Below, one piece after another: positions 6,820-15,735 of a DNA stretch of 64,000 nucleotides. Below the pieces are notes generated by a model. It had not been told where the DNA came from. It did not search any database and worked only from the letters and a program-made list of their open reading frames with translations. Every line of letters starts with the position of its first letter. Positions within the stretch are counted from its first letter, which is position 1. Made by a program: the position numbers and the translations under genes. This stretch comes from Flavobacteriaceae bacterium (GTDB lineage Bacteria; Bacteroidota; Bacteroidia; Flavobacteriales; Flavobacteriaceae), in assembly GCA_018402135.1 (NCBI GenBank), contig JAGYJF010000003.1, positions 372,001-436,000 on the forward strand, in the 5' to 3' direction.

Positions 6820-9788
6820 ACCGCTATAGGTTTTGGGCTGGCGTAACGCGGGTCTTCCATCACGGCAAGGCGTTCCATTTTAGAAACTTCTATGGTAATA
6901 CAATCAAACTCTTCTTTAACCACGCCAATAATGCGGTACACACCTTTACCTCTAAAGGGATATTTGGCAGCTACCGGCGGAAAATGTACCGTATCTATAA
7001 AATAGCCATCGGCATCCAAAAAAGTCCCGAAAAACATGGGCTTTCTACCAGAAGTTTTGGTGGCTTTGGCCGTTACCAGATAGCCATCAATAACTACCGT
7101 TTTCTCTAACAACCCTTCTAAATGCTTAGCTCTTAATTTGCTAATAAAACCGTCGGCCAATAATTTAAACGGATTGCAAAGCGGATAGCCCAATAATTCT
7201 ATCTGGTCGAAAGCGTTTTCTTGTGCGGTGCTAGGCAATTCGGGTGTGCTGTAATTAACGCGTGGTGTTTTAAACAAACTTAAATTGGGGTTGCTTACAT
7301 CGGCAGTTCCGGCTTTTAAATGGGCTTCCCAAAGTAGTTCCCTTTTGTTGGTATCGGTAAATCTAAAGGCGTTTATTTTAATGAGAATACCGAGCTGTTC
7401 TACTGAAATTGGCACGCGCTCGGTGAAATCATCCAGGCTCTTAAATAACCCATTTTGGTCGCGCTCTTTAAGAATAGTATGCATGGTTTTAGACTCCAAA
7501 TGTTGCAGAAACATCAACCCTATATAAATGGTTTTACACTTAATAACAGTTTCAATTCGGCTGTTATTAACGCAAGGTGCTTGAATGTTGCCGCCGTGCA
7601 TGCGCGCTTCGTGCACGTAGAGTTCGGTACTGTAAAAACCGCCAAAATTATTAATACAAGCCACCATATATTCCAACGGATAGTAGGCTTTTAAAAACAA
7701 ACTCTGGTAGCTTTCTACAGCATACGACGCCGAATGACCCTTCGCAAAAGCGTAGCCAGCAAAACTTTCTATTTGTCGCCAAATCTCAGCGGTGAGGGCT
7801 TCGGGTTTGCCATCGTTTTTACAGTTGTCGAAAAATTGTTGTTTTACTTTTAAAAATTCTTCTCTAGAACGGAATTTACCCGACATACCACGGCGCAGCA
7901 TATCGGCTTCGCCTAAGGTAAGTCCGCCAAAATGATGCGCCACTTTAATCACATCTTCCTGATACACCATCACGCCAAAAGTTTCGGGCATAATACTTAG
8001 CAACACAGGATGCGCTTCTTTGCGACGCTCGGGATATCTGTATCGCAAAATGTATTCACGCATCATGCCACTTTGCGAAACGCCAGGTCTAATCACCGAA
8101 CTGGCCGCTACCAATCCCAAATAATTATCCACCTGAAGTTTTTTAAGCAACATACGCATGGCAGGCGATTCTACATAAAAACAACCGATGGCTTTGGCGT
8201 TTTTAAGCAGGTATTTAATGCGTTTGTCTTGCTTGAAGCGCTTGATGTCGTGTACATCTACGGGTGGATTTTCAGGATAATTGGCAGCAATGATTTTGGT
8301 GGCGTCTTTGATTTTTCCCAAGCCGCGCTGACTTAAAATATCAAATTTATGGAGTCCAATATCTTCAGCCACCACCATATCAAACTGAGTAGTAGCAAAG
8401 CCTTTGGGTGGCATAAACGTAGCCGTATAGGTGTGAATGGGCTGCTCTGAAATTAAAATCCCACCGGCGTGGATACCCAGATAATTGGGAAACCCTTGAA
8501 TGTATTCGCTGTAAGTAAGTACTAATTTTGAAAGTTTGTCTAACTGATTCAGATTGAATTTTCCGGTGGTAAGCACATCAATTTCAGCTTTGGGTAATCC
8601 GAATACTTTACCCAATTCGCGCACGGCAGCCTTAAATTTAAAGGTATTGTAAACAGCAATAAGCGCAGTGTGTTTAAAATTTTTAAAGATAAACTGGGTA
8701 ATATCGTCGCGATCGGTCCAGGAGAAATCAATATCGAAATCGGGCGGATTGGTGCGAAATAAGTTGATAAAACGCTCAAAATACAAATCTAATTCGACCG
8801 GATCAACATCGGTAATGCGCAGTAAATACGCTACAATACTATTGGCACCACTACCGCGACCCACATAAAAATAGCCTCTGCTACGGGCGTATTTTAAGAT
8901 TTTCCAATTGATTAAAAAATAAGACACAAAACCCTTTTCTTTAATGATAGCAAGTTCTTTTTCAATACGGTCGAACACGCGTTTGCCCGGCTTTTTATAA
9001 CGGTAATATAAACCGGCATAAGTAAGTTTTTTAAGCAATCTAAAATCTAAGTCAATATTGTGCGTGTAACTTTGTTGGTTGTTGGAGGTGGTTTTTGAAA
9101 AATCGAAAGTTTGCTTGCAATTTTTAAGCATTGTATTGGTATTGTCAACAAGCTCAGGCACCTCAGCATAACGCGCACAAAGTTCTTGGTACGGCAGCAT
9201 GACATGATGCTCGGCGCCTTGTTCAGATGGAGGTAGTTTACTCAGCAAAGTATTGTTGTCGATAGCACGCAGCAATCGGTGGGTGTTGAAATCTTTTTTA
9301 TGCTGAAACGAAACTGTTTGCAGCACCACTAGTTTAGACCTTAAATGGTTCCACTTAGAAAACTTCAACTGGTTTAAATCTTCGGGCGCAATCCCTAAAA
9401 ATTCGTTGGGTTTTAAATCGAAATGCTTTCCCTTTTGGTAAGGATACACTACAAAGCAATCGGGCAAATCGACGGTTGGTCTTGTCGGAATTTTTACTTC
9501 AGTTTCATGTAAAAACGAAGATAAATAGACATTAATAGCTCTAAAACCTTCATTGTTTTTAGCAATAAGAATAAATTCTTGTGCAGCGCCGTTTCTAAAA
9601 TCTACCCCTAATACAGGTTTTACTTCGTATTTTTTAGAAAGTCGTAGCATTTCCATACATGCCGAAGTACTGTTAATATCAGTTAGCGCTAGCGTTTGCA
9701 CACCATTTTTAGCAGCAATTGCCAGCAACTGCTCGGGCTGTATGGTGCCGTAGCGCAAGCTGTAGTAGGTATGGCAATTGAGGTACAT
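6816..9788 (-). CDS. DNA polymerase III alpha subunit-type polymerase (short, error-prone DnaE type)
   Basis: At 990 residues it is shorter than a replicative DnaE (about 1,160). An N-terminal PHP domain starts at CHTYYS (residues 5-10) and LTDINS (35-40), where several expected metal-binding histidines are replaced. The polymerase core follows with GRGSGANS (310-317) and the catalytic PDFDIDF (349-355), with a later Asp in HKFDILSQRGL. A helix-hairpin-helix and an OB-fold-like region occupy the C terminus; a tau-binding tail is not evident. Coupling to a Y-family polymerase and a nearby S24 repressor points to damage-induced synthesis rather than replication, analogous to the imuB-dnaE2 cassettes of other bacteria (inference). 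Confidence 0.9.
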   Translation of the reverse strand: MYLNCHTYYSLRYGTIQPEQLLAIAAKNGVQTLALTDINSTSACMEMLRLSKKYEVKPVLGVDFRNGAAQEFILIAKNNEGFRAINVYLSSFLHETEVKIPTRPTVDLPDCFVVYPYQKGKHFDLKPNEFLGIAPEDLNQLKFSKWNHLRSKLVVLQTVSFQHKKDFNTHRLLRAIDNNTLLSKLPPSEQGAEHHVMLPYQELCARYAEVPELVDNTNTMLKNCKQTFDFSKTTSNNQQSYTHNIDLDFRLLKKLTYAGLYYRYKKPGKRVFDRIEKELAIIKEKGFVSYFLINWKILKYARSRGYFYVGRGSGANSIVAYLLRITDVDPVELDLYFERFINLFRTNPPDFDIDFSWTDRDDITQFIFKNFKHTALIAVYNTFKFKAAVRELGKVFGLPKAEIDVLTTGKFNLNQLDKLSKLVLTYSEYIQGFPNYLGIHAGGILISEQPIHTYTATFMPPKGFATTQFDMVVAEDIGLHKFDILSQRGLGKIKDATKIIAANYPENPPVDVHDIKRFKQDKRIKYLLKNAKAIGCFYVESPAMRMLLKKLQVDNYLGLVAASSVIRPGVSQSGMMREYILRYRYPERRKEAHPVLLSIMPETFGVMVYQEDVIKVAHHFGGLTLGEADMLRRGMSGKFRSREEFLKVKQQFFDNCKNDGKPEALTAEIWRQIESFAGYAFAKGHSASYAVESYQSLFLKAYYPLEYMVACINNFGGFYSTELYVHEARMHGGNIQAPCVNNSRIETVIKCKTIYIGLMFLQHLESKTMHTILKERDQNGLFKSLDDFTERVPISVEQLGILIKINAFRFTDTNKRELLWEAHLKAGTADVSNPNLSLFKTPRVNYSTPELPSTAQENAFDQIELLGYPLCNPFKLLADGFISKLRAKHLEGLLEKTVVIDGYLVTAKATKTSGRKPMFFGTFLDADGYFIDTVHFPPVAAKYPFRGKGVYRIIGVVKEEFDCITIEVSKMERLAVMEDPRYASPKPIAV

Positions 9789-9828
9789 AGCAATTATTTT
9801 TTAGTACATAACAAAGGTTACTTTAATA

Positions 9829-9880
9829 GATTTTTCACGATTTTTTGCCCTATCCCTAAAGGGTAAAATCATGAAAAATC
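9829..9880. promoter_or_regulatory. long imperfect inverted repeat between dnaE-type gene and repressor gene
   Basis: The left arm starts GATTTTTCACGATTTT (9829) and the right arm ends AAAATCATGAAAAATC (9880). The arms are 21-23 bases with a few mismatches and bracket CCCTATCCCTAAAGGG. A further TCATGATTTTT occurs at 9898-9908. It lies 40 bases upstream of the dnaE-type start, so a regulatory role at that promoter is plausible. It could also be a transcript hairpin. Confidence 0.5.
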
Positions 9881-9920
9881 AGTTTTGTTATCTACTATCA
9901 TGATTTTTACACAAAATTAG

Positions 9921-9933
9921 CTACATATTGTAG
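9921..9933. promoter_or_regulatory. candidate operator palindrome for the LexA-like repressor
   Basis: CTACATATTGTAG is a palindrome with 5-base arms CTACA/TGTAG and a 3-base centre. Half-sites recur at 9951-9955 (TGTAG) and just before the repressor ATG (CTACA at 10083-10087). The palindrome sits 11 bases upstream of the -7 box at 9945-9952, where a bound dimer would block transcription. The assignment to this repressor is inference. Confidence 0.5.
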
Positions 9934-9944
9934 TTATTATTGCT

Positions 9945-9952
9945 TATATTTG
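9945..9952 (+). promoter_or_regulatory. Bacteroidota -7 promoter box for the LexA-like repressor gene
   Basis: TATATTTG fits TAnnTTTG and is immediately followed by a TGTAG half-site overlapping its last bases, consistent with autoregulation. The leader to the ATG would be about 130 bases. Confidence 0.45.
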
Positions 9953-10089
9953 TAGTAATTAATGTTAAAGTTGAATTTACTTTTAAACTAACAAATGAAA
10001 TCCCCATGATTTGCAAAACACAAACACCAATGAAGATTTTTCTTGTGGGGATTGCATATGATCTTTAAAAAAACAAATATTATCTACAT

Positions 10090-10866
10090 ATGAAACCCAT
10101 ACAAGTCAATATTAAACATTTGCGCAGTCTTAAAGGCTTTTCGCAAGAGCGTTTTGCCGATGAGTTGGGCTGGACGCGCTCTATGATAGGCTCTTACGAA
10201 GAAGGCCGATCAGAGCCACCCATAGACCGATTGGTAGAGCTGTCTAACTACTTCAATATTCCCATTGATATTTTGGTAAAAAACGATTTGCGTCTGGCCA
10301 AAGACACCTCGTTTATAAGTGTGGGCAACAAACGGGTGTTGTTTCCTATAACAGTGAACGAGCAAAATGAAGACTTGATTGAAATTATTCCTGCGCAAGC
10401 CTCGGCCGGTTATTTATCGGGTTACGACGACCCCGAATATATCGAGCAATTACAAAAAATAAAACTGCCTTTTTTACCAACCGGCACACACCGCGCCTTT
10501 CCTATTAAAGGCGACTCCATGCTGCCGGTAAAAGACGGCTCTTTTGTGGTAGCCAAATTTGTGGAAGACTTTAAAAGCGTTAAAAACGGTCGCACGTATA
10601 TTGTGCTGACCAAAAACGACGGACTGGTCTATAAACGCATTTATAATCAAGTTGAAAAAAACAACACGCTACTGTTAACTAGCGATAATAAAGCTTACCA
10701 AGCTTATGAAATACCTATTGAAAACGTATTAGAGCTCTGGGAATTTACCTGCTGCATCAATACCCAAGAATACAAAGAAGACGAGCTCAAACTGAGCAGT
10801 ATTTTAAGTATGTTTAATGAGTTGAAGGTGGAGTTGGAGGCTTTTAAGTTAAAGGTGAATGTTTAG
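10090..10866 (+). CDS. LexA-like repressor: XRE-type HTH plus S24 self-cleaving peptidase domain
   Basis: The 258-residue protein has an N-terminal helix-turn-helix of XRE/Cro type (residues about 8-62; LKGFSQERFADELGWTRSMI). A linker carries an Ala-Gly pair (A106-G107 in QASAGYL) suited to autocleavage. The S24 domain follows, with catalytic Ser143 in GDSMLPV and Lys182 in LVYKRIY. A C-terminal coiled-coil extension (residues about 225-255) is additional to LexA. RecA-stimulated cleavage would lift repression. It is divergent from the dnaE-dinB pair, with palindromic sites between, so it likely controls the cassette and itself. Confidence 0.88.
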   Translation: MKPIQVNIKHLRSLKGFSQERFADELGWTRSMIGSYEEGRSEPPIDRLVELSNYFNIPIDILVKNDLRLAKDTSFISVGNKRVLFPITVNEQNEDLIEIIPAQASAGYLSGYDDPEYIEQLQKIKLPFLPTGTHRAFPIKGDSMLPVKDGSFVVAKFVEDFKSVKNGRTYIVLTKNDGLVYKRIYNQVEKNNTLLLTSDNKAYQAYEIPIENVLELWEFTCCINTQEYKEDELKLSSILSMFNELKVELEAFKLKVNV

Positions 10867-10899
10867 TTAGATAAAAAAATAAGATTTAAACCGACTTAT

Positions 10900-11411
10900 A
10901 TGAAAAATGAATTATCTATACCGGACGAGATCATCACCAGCAAAATTTATTACATACGGGAGCAAAAAGTAATGCTAGATAGAGATTTAGCGGAACTCTA
11001 CCAATTAGAAACCAAACAATTAAAAAGACAAGTTCGTAGAAATATTGAACGATTTCCCGAAGATTTTATGTTTGAGCTTAACCAGCAAGAGTTTGATAAC
11101 TTGAGGAGCCAATTTGACACCTCAAGTTGGGGTGGTACCAGATATGCACCAATGGCGTTCACCGAACAATGCTATCCAGCGTCTTAAACAGCGAAAGAGC
11201 TATTGCCGTCAACATCAAAATTATAAGAGTCTTCACCAAAATAAGAGCAATGCTCACCGATCATCTTTCGCTTAAATTAGAAATTGAAGCCATAAAGCAA
11301 AAACTAACCCATCACAGTAAGAATATTGAGTTGGTGTTTAATTATCTGGATGAACTAATTGATAAAAAGGAAAATGTAATACCAAGACCAAAAATTGGCT
11401 ACAAAAAATAA
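10900..11411 (+). pseudogene. ORF6N-domain gene broken by a frameshift
   Basis: The first frame (10900-11187) encodes the ORF6N DNA-binding domain: IREQKVMLDRDLAELY, RNIERFPEDFMFEL, and GGTRYAPMAFTEQ. It then runs into a short unrelated tail. The normal continuation (MLSSVLNSERAIAVNIKIIR, then a helical C terminus) is present in another frame up to 11411. In relatives FTEQ is usually followed by GVAMLSSVL. Here the bases for GVA are missing and the frame shifts, as expected from a deletion of about 10 bases at 11171-11173. ORF6N proteins are phage-antirepressor-like. It may be dead or may give a 95-residue truncated protein. Confidence 0.8.
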
Positions 11412-11436
11412 ACCTCACGGAAAAAATCCATGAGGT
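11412..11436 (+). repeat. short inverted repeat, ACCTCA/TGAGGT
   Basis: ACCTCA-C-GGA, loop of A, TCC-A-TGAGGT forms a stem between the ORF6N remnant and the convergent DoxX gene. The arms resemble those of the repeat at 5506-5550. It is not followed by a strong T run, so a terminator role is uncertain. Confidence 0.45.
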
Positions 11437-11461
11437 CATAAAAGTTTAAAAAACATTCCCG

Positions 11462-11911
11462 TTACAGCGGTTTAATCCACAATAAATGTTTCCACCTTTC
11501 GCGTTCTTTTAAAACAAGCAAGATGTTTACCAGAAACAGCGCTCCGGTTTGGAGCAATTCAGGTACATCGTTGGGTTCTAAAAATACGTGGAATAGAAAA
11601 ATATGAAGCGTAATGGGGAGCAAAAGCAAAGCACCAATAAATCCTGTTCCCTGTAAAAGTAGTAACAAGCCAAAAAGCAGCTCGCAAATACCCAAAACTT
11701 CCCAAAAGTAGCCCGTTTGTTTGACACCACTGATGTATAATATTTTTTGTAAGGTTTCTACTTGATCGGGTGGGGTAAATTGTTGTGCTTTTTCAACCAC
11801 TTCAACCGATGTTGGCATGGGTTTGGAGAATTTTTGAATACCGCCGTAAATCATAAATCCGCCTAAAAACAACCTTAATGCTATAAATGCTATGGATACT
11901 ATTTTATTCAT
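11462..11911 (-). CDS. DoxX-like family membrane protein
   Basis: This 149-residue protein has four hydrophobic segments (about 5-23, 63-85 with ISGVKQTGYFWEVLGICELL, 88-110 and 118-137), the DoxX layout. An R-L-F-L-G-G-F-M-I-Y-G-G sequence in the first helix is typical. DoxX members are inner-membrane proteins of mixed or unknown function, some linked to redox stress. The gene starts three bases after the HmuY stop, so it is the last gene of the haem operon. Its specific role there is unknown. Confidence 0.8.
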   Translation of the reverse strand: MNKIVSIAFIALRLFLGGFMIYGGIQKFSKPMPTSVEVVEKAQQFTPPDQVETLQKILYISGVKQTGYFWEVLGICELLFGLLLLLQGTGFIGALLLLPITLHIFLFHVFLEPNDVPELLQTGALFLVNILLVLKERERWKHLLWIKPL

Positions 11912-11914
11912 GGC

Positions 11915-12538
11915 TTAAAAAATTGTTACATCTTGATTGGGTTGGTACACGTAGTTAAAAGTATAGTAACGACCTTCATCAACCATAGCGTTTGGATTTT
12001 CAGGTGCATCCTGGTAATAGCTTAATATCTCAACCTTGGCATAGCGACCATCATGGGTTCTAAATACTAAAATTTTACCTGCTATTGGCGTTACCAAAAA
12101 CAATTGCGGATTGTACAAATACCAGCCGTTACCACTTCCTGCTGGTATGGCATAGCCGTTAGCCGAATCTGCAATCAACAAATCGGTGTCGACTTCGGTA
12201 ACCGATGCCATCGTACCATTAGCAATATACGCAGCGGCATTACCTGTTCTTGCGGGTTCGTCGTTGGTACCTAAGGATTCGCCACCATTTACAATAATAG
12301 TAGTACCTCTAAAGGCAATATCCCAGTTGGTATCACTGGTAGTAGCAGTACCGGTTTCAAAGCTAAATTTTGTAAACGCACCAGAGATTGGCTGACCCTG
12401 TCCACCACTCTGCGGCGCATGTAGATTAAGTACGGTTTCTGTTTGTACTTCTAAAAGCACAGTGTTATCATCATCGTTACTGCAAGAGACAATGCTGATT
12501 AAAAAAATTGAAAGAAATAAAAATTTAATGGTTTTCAT
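11915..12538 (-). CDS. hmuY: HmuY-type haem-binding lipoprotein
   Basis: The 207-residue protein starts with a lipoprotein signal (SIFLISIVSC, lipid Cys at residue 19). The body has the HmuY pattern: FTKFSFETG near residue 55, TNWDIAFRGTTIIVNGG, an Ala-rich segment with DTDLLIAD, then GWYLYNPQLFLVTPIAGKIL and the C-terminal RYYTFNYVYQP. HmuY proteins capture haem at the cell surface and pass it to the TonB receptor HmuR. The receptor gene lies 18 bases upstream in the same direction, which strongly supports the assignment. Haem ligands cannot be fixed without alignment. Confidence 0.85.
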   Translation of the reverse strand: MKTIKFLFLSIFLISIVSCSNDDDNTVLLEVQTETVLNLHAPQSGGQGQPISGAFTKFSFETGTATTSDTNWDIAFRGTTIIVNGGESLGTNDEPARTGNAAAYIANGTMASVTEVDTDLLIADSANGYAIPAGSGNGWYLYNPQLFLVTPIAGKILVFRTHDGRYAKVEILSYYQDAPENPNAMVDEGRYYTFNYVYQPNQDVTIF

Positions 12539-12556
12539 AAGATTAGTAATTAAAGG

Positions 12557-14641
12557 TTATAATTGAAAATTTAACGTTGCATAAATAATTCTTCCGGGCA
12601 CATTCGGGATGTTTGGTGCATCGGTAAAATTTAAAAGATTATCGGCGCCGATGCCGAGTTTATAATTGTCAAATAGGGTTTTGTTAAATGCAAGATTGAC
12701 TACCGCATTACCCTGAACAAAATTGTCGAAGTCATCTAAATAGCCATTGCCATTAGAATCGAATAAGCCAAATTTACTGCGGTAAATTATCCTTAGATTC
12801 GAAGATAGTTTCCACTGTGGTATATTGTAAAATATCTTAAAATTAGCCATGTGCCGGGATCTGTTAAGTAATCCGAAATAGGCGTTTTCTGTTAATTGAA
12901 ATGCGGGTGATGTTGGACTTTGTCTTGCAAATACTTCACCGTTTTTAAATGCTGCCTCGGCTTCTTTGTCTTTGGCATACAACAATTGATAACCACCGCT
13001 TATCGAGAGCTCATTATTGGGTTTCCATGAGGCATTAAATTCCAGACCTTGCGTATAGACCTCAGAAATATTGAAATAGCTAAACACATTTTGTCCGTTG
13101 GTTTTATTAGCAATGATTTGTGTATCGATTAAATTGTTAATGTTATTTCTAAAAGCATTCACATTCAACTTTACAGATGAAGAAATATCATAATCAAATC
13201 CCAAATTAAAACTCACCGAACTTTCAGGTTTCAACGCAGAATCAAACTGAGATACCGGCACTAAAATATTAGCGATTTGCCCCTGATTTTGAAGATTGGT
13301 AATGGCTGTTTCCACCACGTTATAACCAACAACAGTATAGCCAACGGTGGTATTATTAAAATCGAAATACAACTGCCGGAAATCGGGTGCTTTAAAACCA
13401 TAACCCACCGAGCCTTTTATCGCTAATTTGTTGTTCACTTCGTACCTGAGAGCAGCCTTAGGACTTAATTGCGACTCATATTCGTTGTGACTGTCGTATC
13501 TAGCGCCAACAATTACATTTAGTTGATCATTGAGATGAGCATCCCATTGTGCATAAATGTATGGCGCATTAAATACCGGGGTAGTTGAAAAATTGGTGCG
13601 GTCAAGCGTTTCGTGGGTAAGACCGATGCCGCCAACAAATTCATTGTTTTCGTTTAACTTAAAAGTGGCTCTAGCTTCGGGCCTTATCATTAACTGATTA
13701 AAGAAATTATCACTAAACCTGTTACCGGTGGCATCGTCTAAAAACTCGTTTGTTTTATAGCGCGTGGTGTAAAATTCAAAAGTGGACTGCCATTTAGAAT
13801 TGAACTCGTGGTTGAACAGCAGTAGTGCATTCCATTCATTGATGTCACTTTCACCTCTCAGCGCTTCAGAAGCAACAAAGTCTTGGTTTTGTGTGAAATA
13901 ACGCAGAGATATTTTCGCGTCAGTTTTTTCGGAAAGCTCGTAACCAATTTTAGTGTTTAAGGTGTAATTTTCAAAAGGTTCTACGGTATTAATAGCCGGA
14001 TTATTGCCCAAATTATAACCTTCGCTTGAGAATCTATTTAAAAATCCACTGATGCTTAATTTCTCTTTTTTATGGCTCAAACTGGTAGACAAGTCTGAGG
14101 TATTAAAGCTGCTTTGCCTGTAATTTACCTCGGTATCAAGCCCTTCCTTTGGCGTCTCGGTAATTATATTAACCACACCACCAAGTGCTTCACTACCATA
14201 TAAACTAGACGATGCACCTTTAACTATTTCTATTTGTTGAATGTTACCAACCGTTATTCTATTCAAGTCTAATGTGCCCGCCAATCTACCAATAAGTGGT
14301 ACGCCGTCTATTAAAATTAGGGTGTATTGCGAATCCAGACCTTGAAGTTGTATCCCTTCGCCACCGCCAAAATCGGGGACAGTGATTAGGCCGGTTTGTT
14401 CGCCCAAAACATTAGATAATCTAACAGAATTGATATTTTGAATTTGTTTTTTTGAAATGATTTGCGCCGGTAAAGGTAAAGACGACAGTTGCCTTAAGGG
14501 GCGAGTACCAGTGATAAGAACTTCGGAAAGAGACTCAATTTCCAAGGAATCCTTAGCCTTACTTACTGTTTGCTGTGCCAACAATCTTCCGATGAAAAAA
14601 ATGAAAAAAATAAGTGTTAAATTATTTTTATTTAGACTCAT
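12557..14641 (-). CDS. hmuR: TonB-dependent receptor, probable haem receptor (HmuR-like)
   Basis: This 694-residue outer-membrane receptor has a signal peptide (cleavage near LLAQQ, residue 22). A plug domain spans about 50-160, with VLITGTRPL as TonB-box region and IEIVKGASSSLYGSEALGGV. The rest is a 22-strand barrel ending in the aromatic terminal strand IIYATLNFQL. There is no CarboxypepD_reg N-domain, unlike the SusC type. It imports ligand using TonB energy, and pairing with HmuY indicates haem or haemoprotein-derived iron. It is first in an operon with hmuY and the DoxX gene, divergent from the DUF6607-type gene at 14734. Confidence 0.88.
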   Translation of the reverse strand: MSLNKNNLTLIFFIFFIGRLLAQQTVSKAKDSLEIESLSEVLITGTRPLRQLSSLPLPAQIISKKQIQNINSVRLSNVLGEQTGLITVPDFGGGEGIQLQGLDSQYTLILIDGVPLIGRLAGTLDLNRITVGNIQQIEIVKGASSSLYGSEALGGVVNIITETPKEGLDTEVNYRQSSFNTSDLSTSLSHKKEKLSISGFLNRFSSEGYNLGNNPAINTVEPFENYTLNTKIGYELSEKTDAKISLRYFTQNQDFVASEALRGESDINEWNALLLFNHEFNSKWQSTFEFYTTRYKTNEFLDDATGNRFSDNFFNQLMIRPEARATFKLNENNEFVGGIGLTHETLDRTNFSTTPVFNAPYIYAQWDAHLNDQLNVIVGARYDSHNEYESQLSPKAALRYEVNNKLAIKGSVGYGFKAPDFRQLYFDFNNTTVGYTVVGYNVVETAITNLQNQGQIANILVPVSQFDSALKPESSVSFNLGFDYDISSSVKLNVNAFRNNINNLIDTQIIANKTNGQNVFSYFNISEVYTQGLEFNASWKPNNELSISGGYQLLYAKDKEAEAAFKNGEVFARQSPTSPAFQLTENAYFGLLNRSRHMANFKIFYNIPQWKLSSNLRIIYRSKFGLFDSNGNGYLDDFDNFVQGNAVVNLAFNKTLFDNYKLGIGADNLLNFTDAPNIPNVPGRIIYATLNFQL

Positions 14642-14733
14642 TCCATTTAAATTTGCCGCAAATATATATTATTTTAATTTATTCTAAATAATAATAACGC
14701 TTGAAAAATTTGTTAAACTTTTAATCTTAAACT

Positions 14734-15642
14734 ATGAAAAAGCTCATGCTCATCACTGTGGTGTTTATGTGTAACTTATTGTTATTAAATGCGCAGTCTA
14801 AAAAAACACAAGACATTACCGCCATTAAAAATATGTGTGGTTGTTATGAAGTCAATTTCGATTTTGCCGAAACTTTTAATTATGCCAACGATTCGTCTTA
14901 TGTACCTTCAGCCGTAAAACACGATAAAGGATTGGAATGGGTTGAACTGGTAGAAGACTCAAATAACAAATTGGTATTACAACATTTACTTATTGTTGGA
15001 CCACCAACAAAACAGTCGGTTATCAAGCACTGGAGACAAGACTGGATGTTCGAAAACACTGATTTTTACATGTTTCATGCCGATAATAAATGGCGATTTG
15101 CTACTAAGAATCCAAATGAAGTAAAAGGTCAGTGGACACAAAAAGTATATCAGGTAGATGATAGTCCGCGTTACGAAGGCACCGCCACCTGGGTTCATGT
15201 AGATGGAAAAAGTTACTGGGAAAACACTACCGATGCGCCGCTGCCCAGAAGAGAATATACCAAAAGAAACGATTACAACGTCACCGTAAGAACTAACCGA
15301 CATGAAATTACCCCGTTTGGATGGGTACATGACCAGGATAACCTAAAAGTAGTTAGAAATGATAACGGTGAAGATTTTACGCTGGCAAAAGAAAAGGGAT
15401 TCAACATTTACACCAAAGTTGATGATGCCAAGTGCAAAGCCGCTCAAGATTACTGGATGAACCAGCAAGATAAATGGGCCAAGGTTAGGCTAAAATGGGA
15501 TGAAGTCTTCAACAAAAAAACCGATTTGGTATTACTCCCTGAAATAGATGGTAATCCGCTTCACCGACACTTGTTTAAGGAAGATTTTGAGCCTACAAAC
15601 CAAGCCATTAATGAGATCATTGATGCTTTTGTTGCGAAATAG
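14734..15642 (+). CDS. DUF6607-type periplasmic protein next to haem-uptake genes
   Basis: The 302-residue protein has a signal peptide (MKKLMLITVVFMCNLLLLNA). The mature part starts with a conserved MCGCYEVNFDFAETF region and has many Trp residues (HWRQDWMFEN, GFNIYTK, YWMNQQDKWAKVRLKWDEVF). This is the pattern I know as DUF6607, which tends to occur beside HmuYR genes. Its biochemical role is unknown; a part in handling haem in the periplasm is inference from position. It is divergent from hmuR with 92 bases between, and has its own strong terminator. Confidence 0.7.
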   Translation: MKKLMLITVVFMCNLLLLNAQSKKTQDITAIKNMCGCYEVNFDFAETFNYANDSSYVPSAVKHDKGLEWVELVEDSNNKLVLQHLLIVGPPTKQSVIKHWRQDWMFENTDFYMFHADNKWRFATKNPNEVKGQWTQKVYQVDDSPRYEGTATWVHVDGKSYWENTTDAPLPRREYTKRNDYNVTVRTNRHEITPFGWVHDQDNLKVVRNDNGEDFTLAKEKGFNIYTKVDDAKCKAAQDYWMNQQDKWAKVRLKWDEVFNKKTDLVLLPEIDGNPLHRHLFKEDFEPTNQAINEIIDAFVAK

Positions 15643-15676
15643 AGACTTTCAATAAAAATTGATTACAATAGACAAT

Positions 15677-15720
15677 GGCAAGTGTCCAAATTTAATAAAG
15701 TTGGACATTTGCCTTTTTTG
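15677..15720 (+). terminator. strong rho-independent terminator
   Basis: Arms GGCAAGTGTCCAA (15677-15689) and TTGGACATTTGCC (15701-15713) pair with one mismatch and are followed by six T. It ends the DUF6607-type gene and faces the convergent DUF2283-like gene. Confidence 0.9.
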
Positions 15721-15735
15721 TTTATTGCGAAATCA

